The notes beneath the pieces were generated by a model. It worked only from the letters and a program-made list of their open reading frames with translations, made no database searches and was not told where the DNA came from. Position numbers and translations under genes: made by a program. From NCBI RefSeq assembly GCF_008632075.1, contig NZ_VWVM01000015.1:1-64000 (forward strand): 64,000 nt of DNA, in the 5' to 3' direction. Every line of letters begins with the position of its first letter. Position 1 is the first letter of the stretch. This stretch comes from Candidatus Pantoea gossypiicola. Lineage in GTDB: Bacteria; Pseudomonadota; Gammaproteobacteria; Enterobacterales; Enterobacteriaceae. This document shows, piece by piece, positions 63,157-64,000 of the stretch.

Positions 63157-64000
63157 GTGTTGATTATTGAAACGCTGCTGATGCTGCGCCAGGAAGTCCG
63201 CCGCTGGCGTCAGCAGGGTAAACGCATTGCGCTGGTGCCGACCATGGGCAACCTGCATGAAGGCCATCTGACGCTGGTGGATGAAGCCCGGTCGCGCGGC
63301 GACATCGTCATTGTCTCGATATTCGTCAATCCGATGCAGTTTGATCGTGCCGATGATTTAGCCCGCTACCCGCGCACCCTGCAGGAAGATTGTGAAAAGC
63401 TGAACCGTCACCAGGTTGACGTGGTCTTTGCCCCGTCACCGGCTGAAGTCTATCCGCAGGGCGCGCAGAATCAGACCTTTGTTGAAGTGCCGGTGCTCTC
63501 TTCCCTGCTGGAAGGGGCAACGCGTCCAGGCCATTTTCGCGGCGTGGCGACCATCGTCAGCAAACTGTTTAATCTGGTGCAGCCCGATATTGCCTGTTTC
63601 GGTGAAAAGGATTTTCAGCAGCTGGCTATCATTCGTAAAATGGTGGCTGATATGGGCTTCGACATTGAGATTGTTGGCGTGCCAACCGTGCGGGCCAAAG
63701 ATGGCCTGGCGCTGAGTTCACGCAACGGCTACCTGACAGACGATGAGCGTCAGCTGGCCCCGGTGCTGAGCCAGGTGATGCATCAGATGGCTCAGCGACT
63801 TGAGAACGGCGAGCGTCACATTGAAGAGATCATCGAGGCCGCCAGCGAGTCTCTGCTGGCACAGGGATTGCGTCCTGATGGCCTGGCAATCTGTGATGCG
63901 GACACGCTGCAGCCGCTGACAGTGGACAGCCAGCGTGCGGTGGTGCTGATGGCCGCCTGGCTGGGTAAAGCCCGACTGATTGATAATCAAACTGTTGACC
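63157..64000 (+). CDS. panC: Pantothenate synthetase, cut by the window end
   Basis: This enzyme joins pantoate and beta-alanine using ATP. The visible 281 codons are nearly the whole gene (E. coli PanC has 283), and the stop lies beyond 64000. HIGH-type MGNLHEGH is near residue 30, SIFVNPMQF near 57 and the KMSKS-like LSSRNGYL near 187. It starts at GTG 63157 with AGGAGA 6 bp upstream, giving the expected MLIIETL. It forms an operon with panB. Confidence 0.95.
   Translation, partial: MLIIETLLMLRQEVRRWRQQGKRIALVPTMGNLHEGHLTLVDEARSRGDIVIVSIFVNPMQFDRADDLARYPRTLQEDCEKLNRHQVDVVFAPSPAEVYPQGAQNQTFVEVPVLSSLLEGATRPGHFRGVATIVSKLFNLVQPDIACFGEKDFQQLAIIRKMVADMGFDIEIVGVPTVRAKDGLALSSRNGYLTDDERQLAPVLSQVMHQMAQRLENGERHIEEIIEAASESLLAQGLRPDGLAICDADTLQPLTVDSQRAVVLMAAWLGKARLIDNQTVD

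Overview
The window is a stretch of core chromosome from a gamma-proteobacterium of the order Enterobacterales, most likely Erwiniaceae and close to Pantoea. The evidence is the 5' end of the 16S rRNA gene, proteins collinear with Escherichia coli throughout, and a gene order that is the E. coli panC-to-rrnH segment read backwards. The genus call is inference from the first 125 bases of 16S and overall resemblance. No prophage, insertion sequence, CRISPR array, toxin-antitoxin locus or island was seen.

Layout. 1-530: start of an rRNA operon on the minus strand with its P1/P2 promoters and boxA leader. 531-8140: gmhB, the methionine importer metNIQ behind Met boxes, the Rcs sensor lipoprotein rcsF, trmO, proS, arfB, yaeP and rof. 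8177-12459: a minus-strand group of tilS with a small cytochrome c gene, gloA2 and ldcC. 12629-28748: the long minus-strand envelope and lipid block uppS-cdsA-rseP-bamA-skp-lpxD-fabZ-lpxA-lpxB-rnhB-dnaE-accA, with dxr upstream. It joins isoprenoid and phospholipid precursors, lipid A synthesis, outer-membrane protein assembly and stress proteolysis to replication. 28860-32520: frr, pyrH, tsf and rpsB with the S2 leader. 32521-37562: map, glnD, dapD and yaeH. 37623-42024: cdaR, degP behind a sigma-E promoter, and dgt. 42117-45840: mtnN-btuF, a small secreted protein, erpA and hemL. 46118-52027: the Fur-controlled fhuACDB hydroxamate-siderophore operon. 52229-57306: mrcB and hrpB. 57382-64000: thpR-sfsA, dksA-gluQ-pcnB-folK and panB-panC, with panC cut by the window end.

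Relative to E. coli, clcA, yadS, yaeI, yaeQ and nlpE are missing from their usual places. A cytochrome c gene after tilS and a small secreted protein between btuF and erpA are extra.

Most of the window is ordinary housekeeping DNA, and I found no convincing new multi-gene system. The observations most worth a second look are a diverged palindromic intergenic repeat present twice (after proS and after hemL), an AUU start codon for pcnB, a perfect palindrome just upstream of map, an expanded polyglutamine tract in PBP1b, a FhuA lacking part of its large gating loop and one disulfide, and the two small accessory genes.
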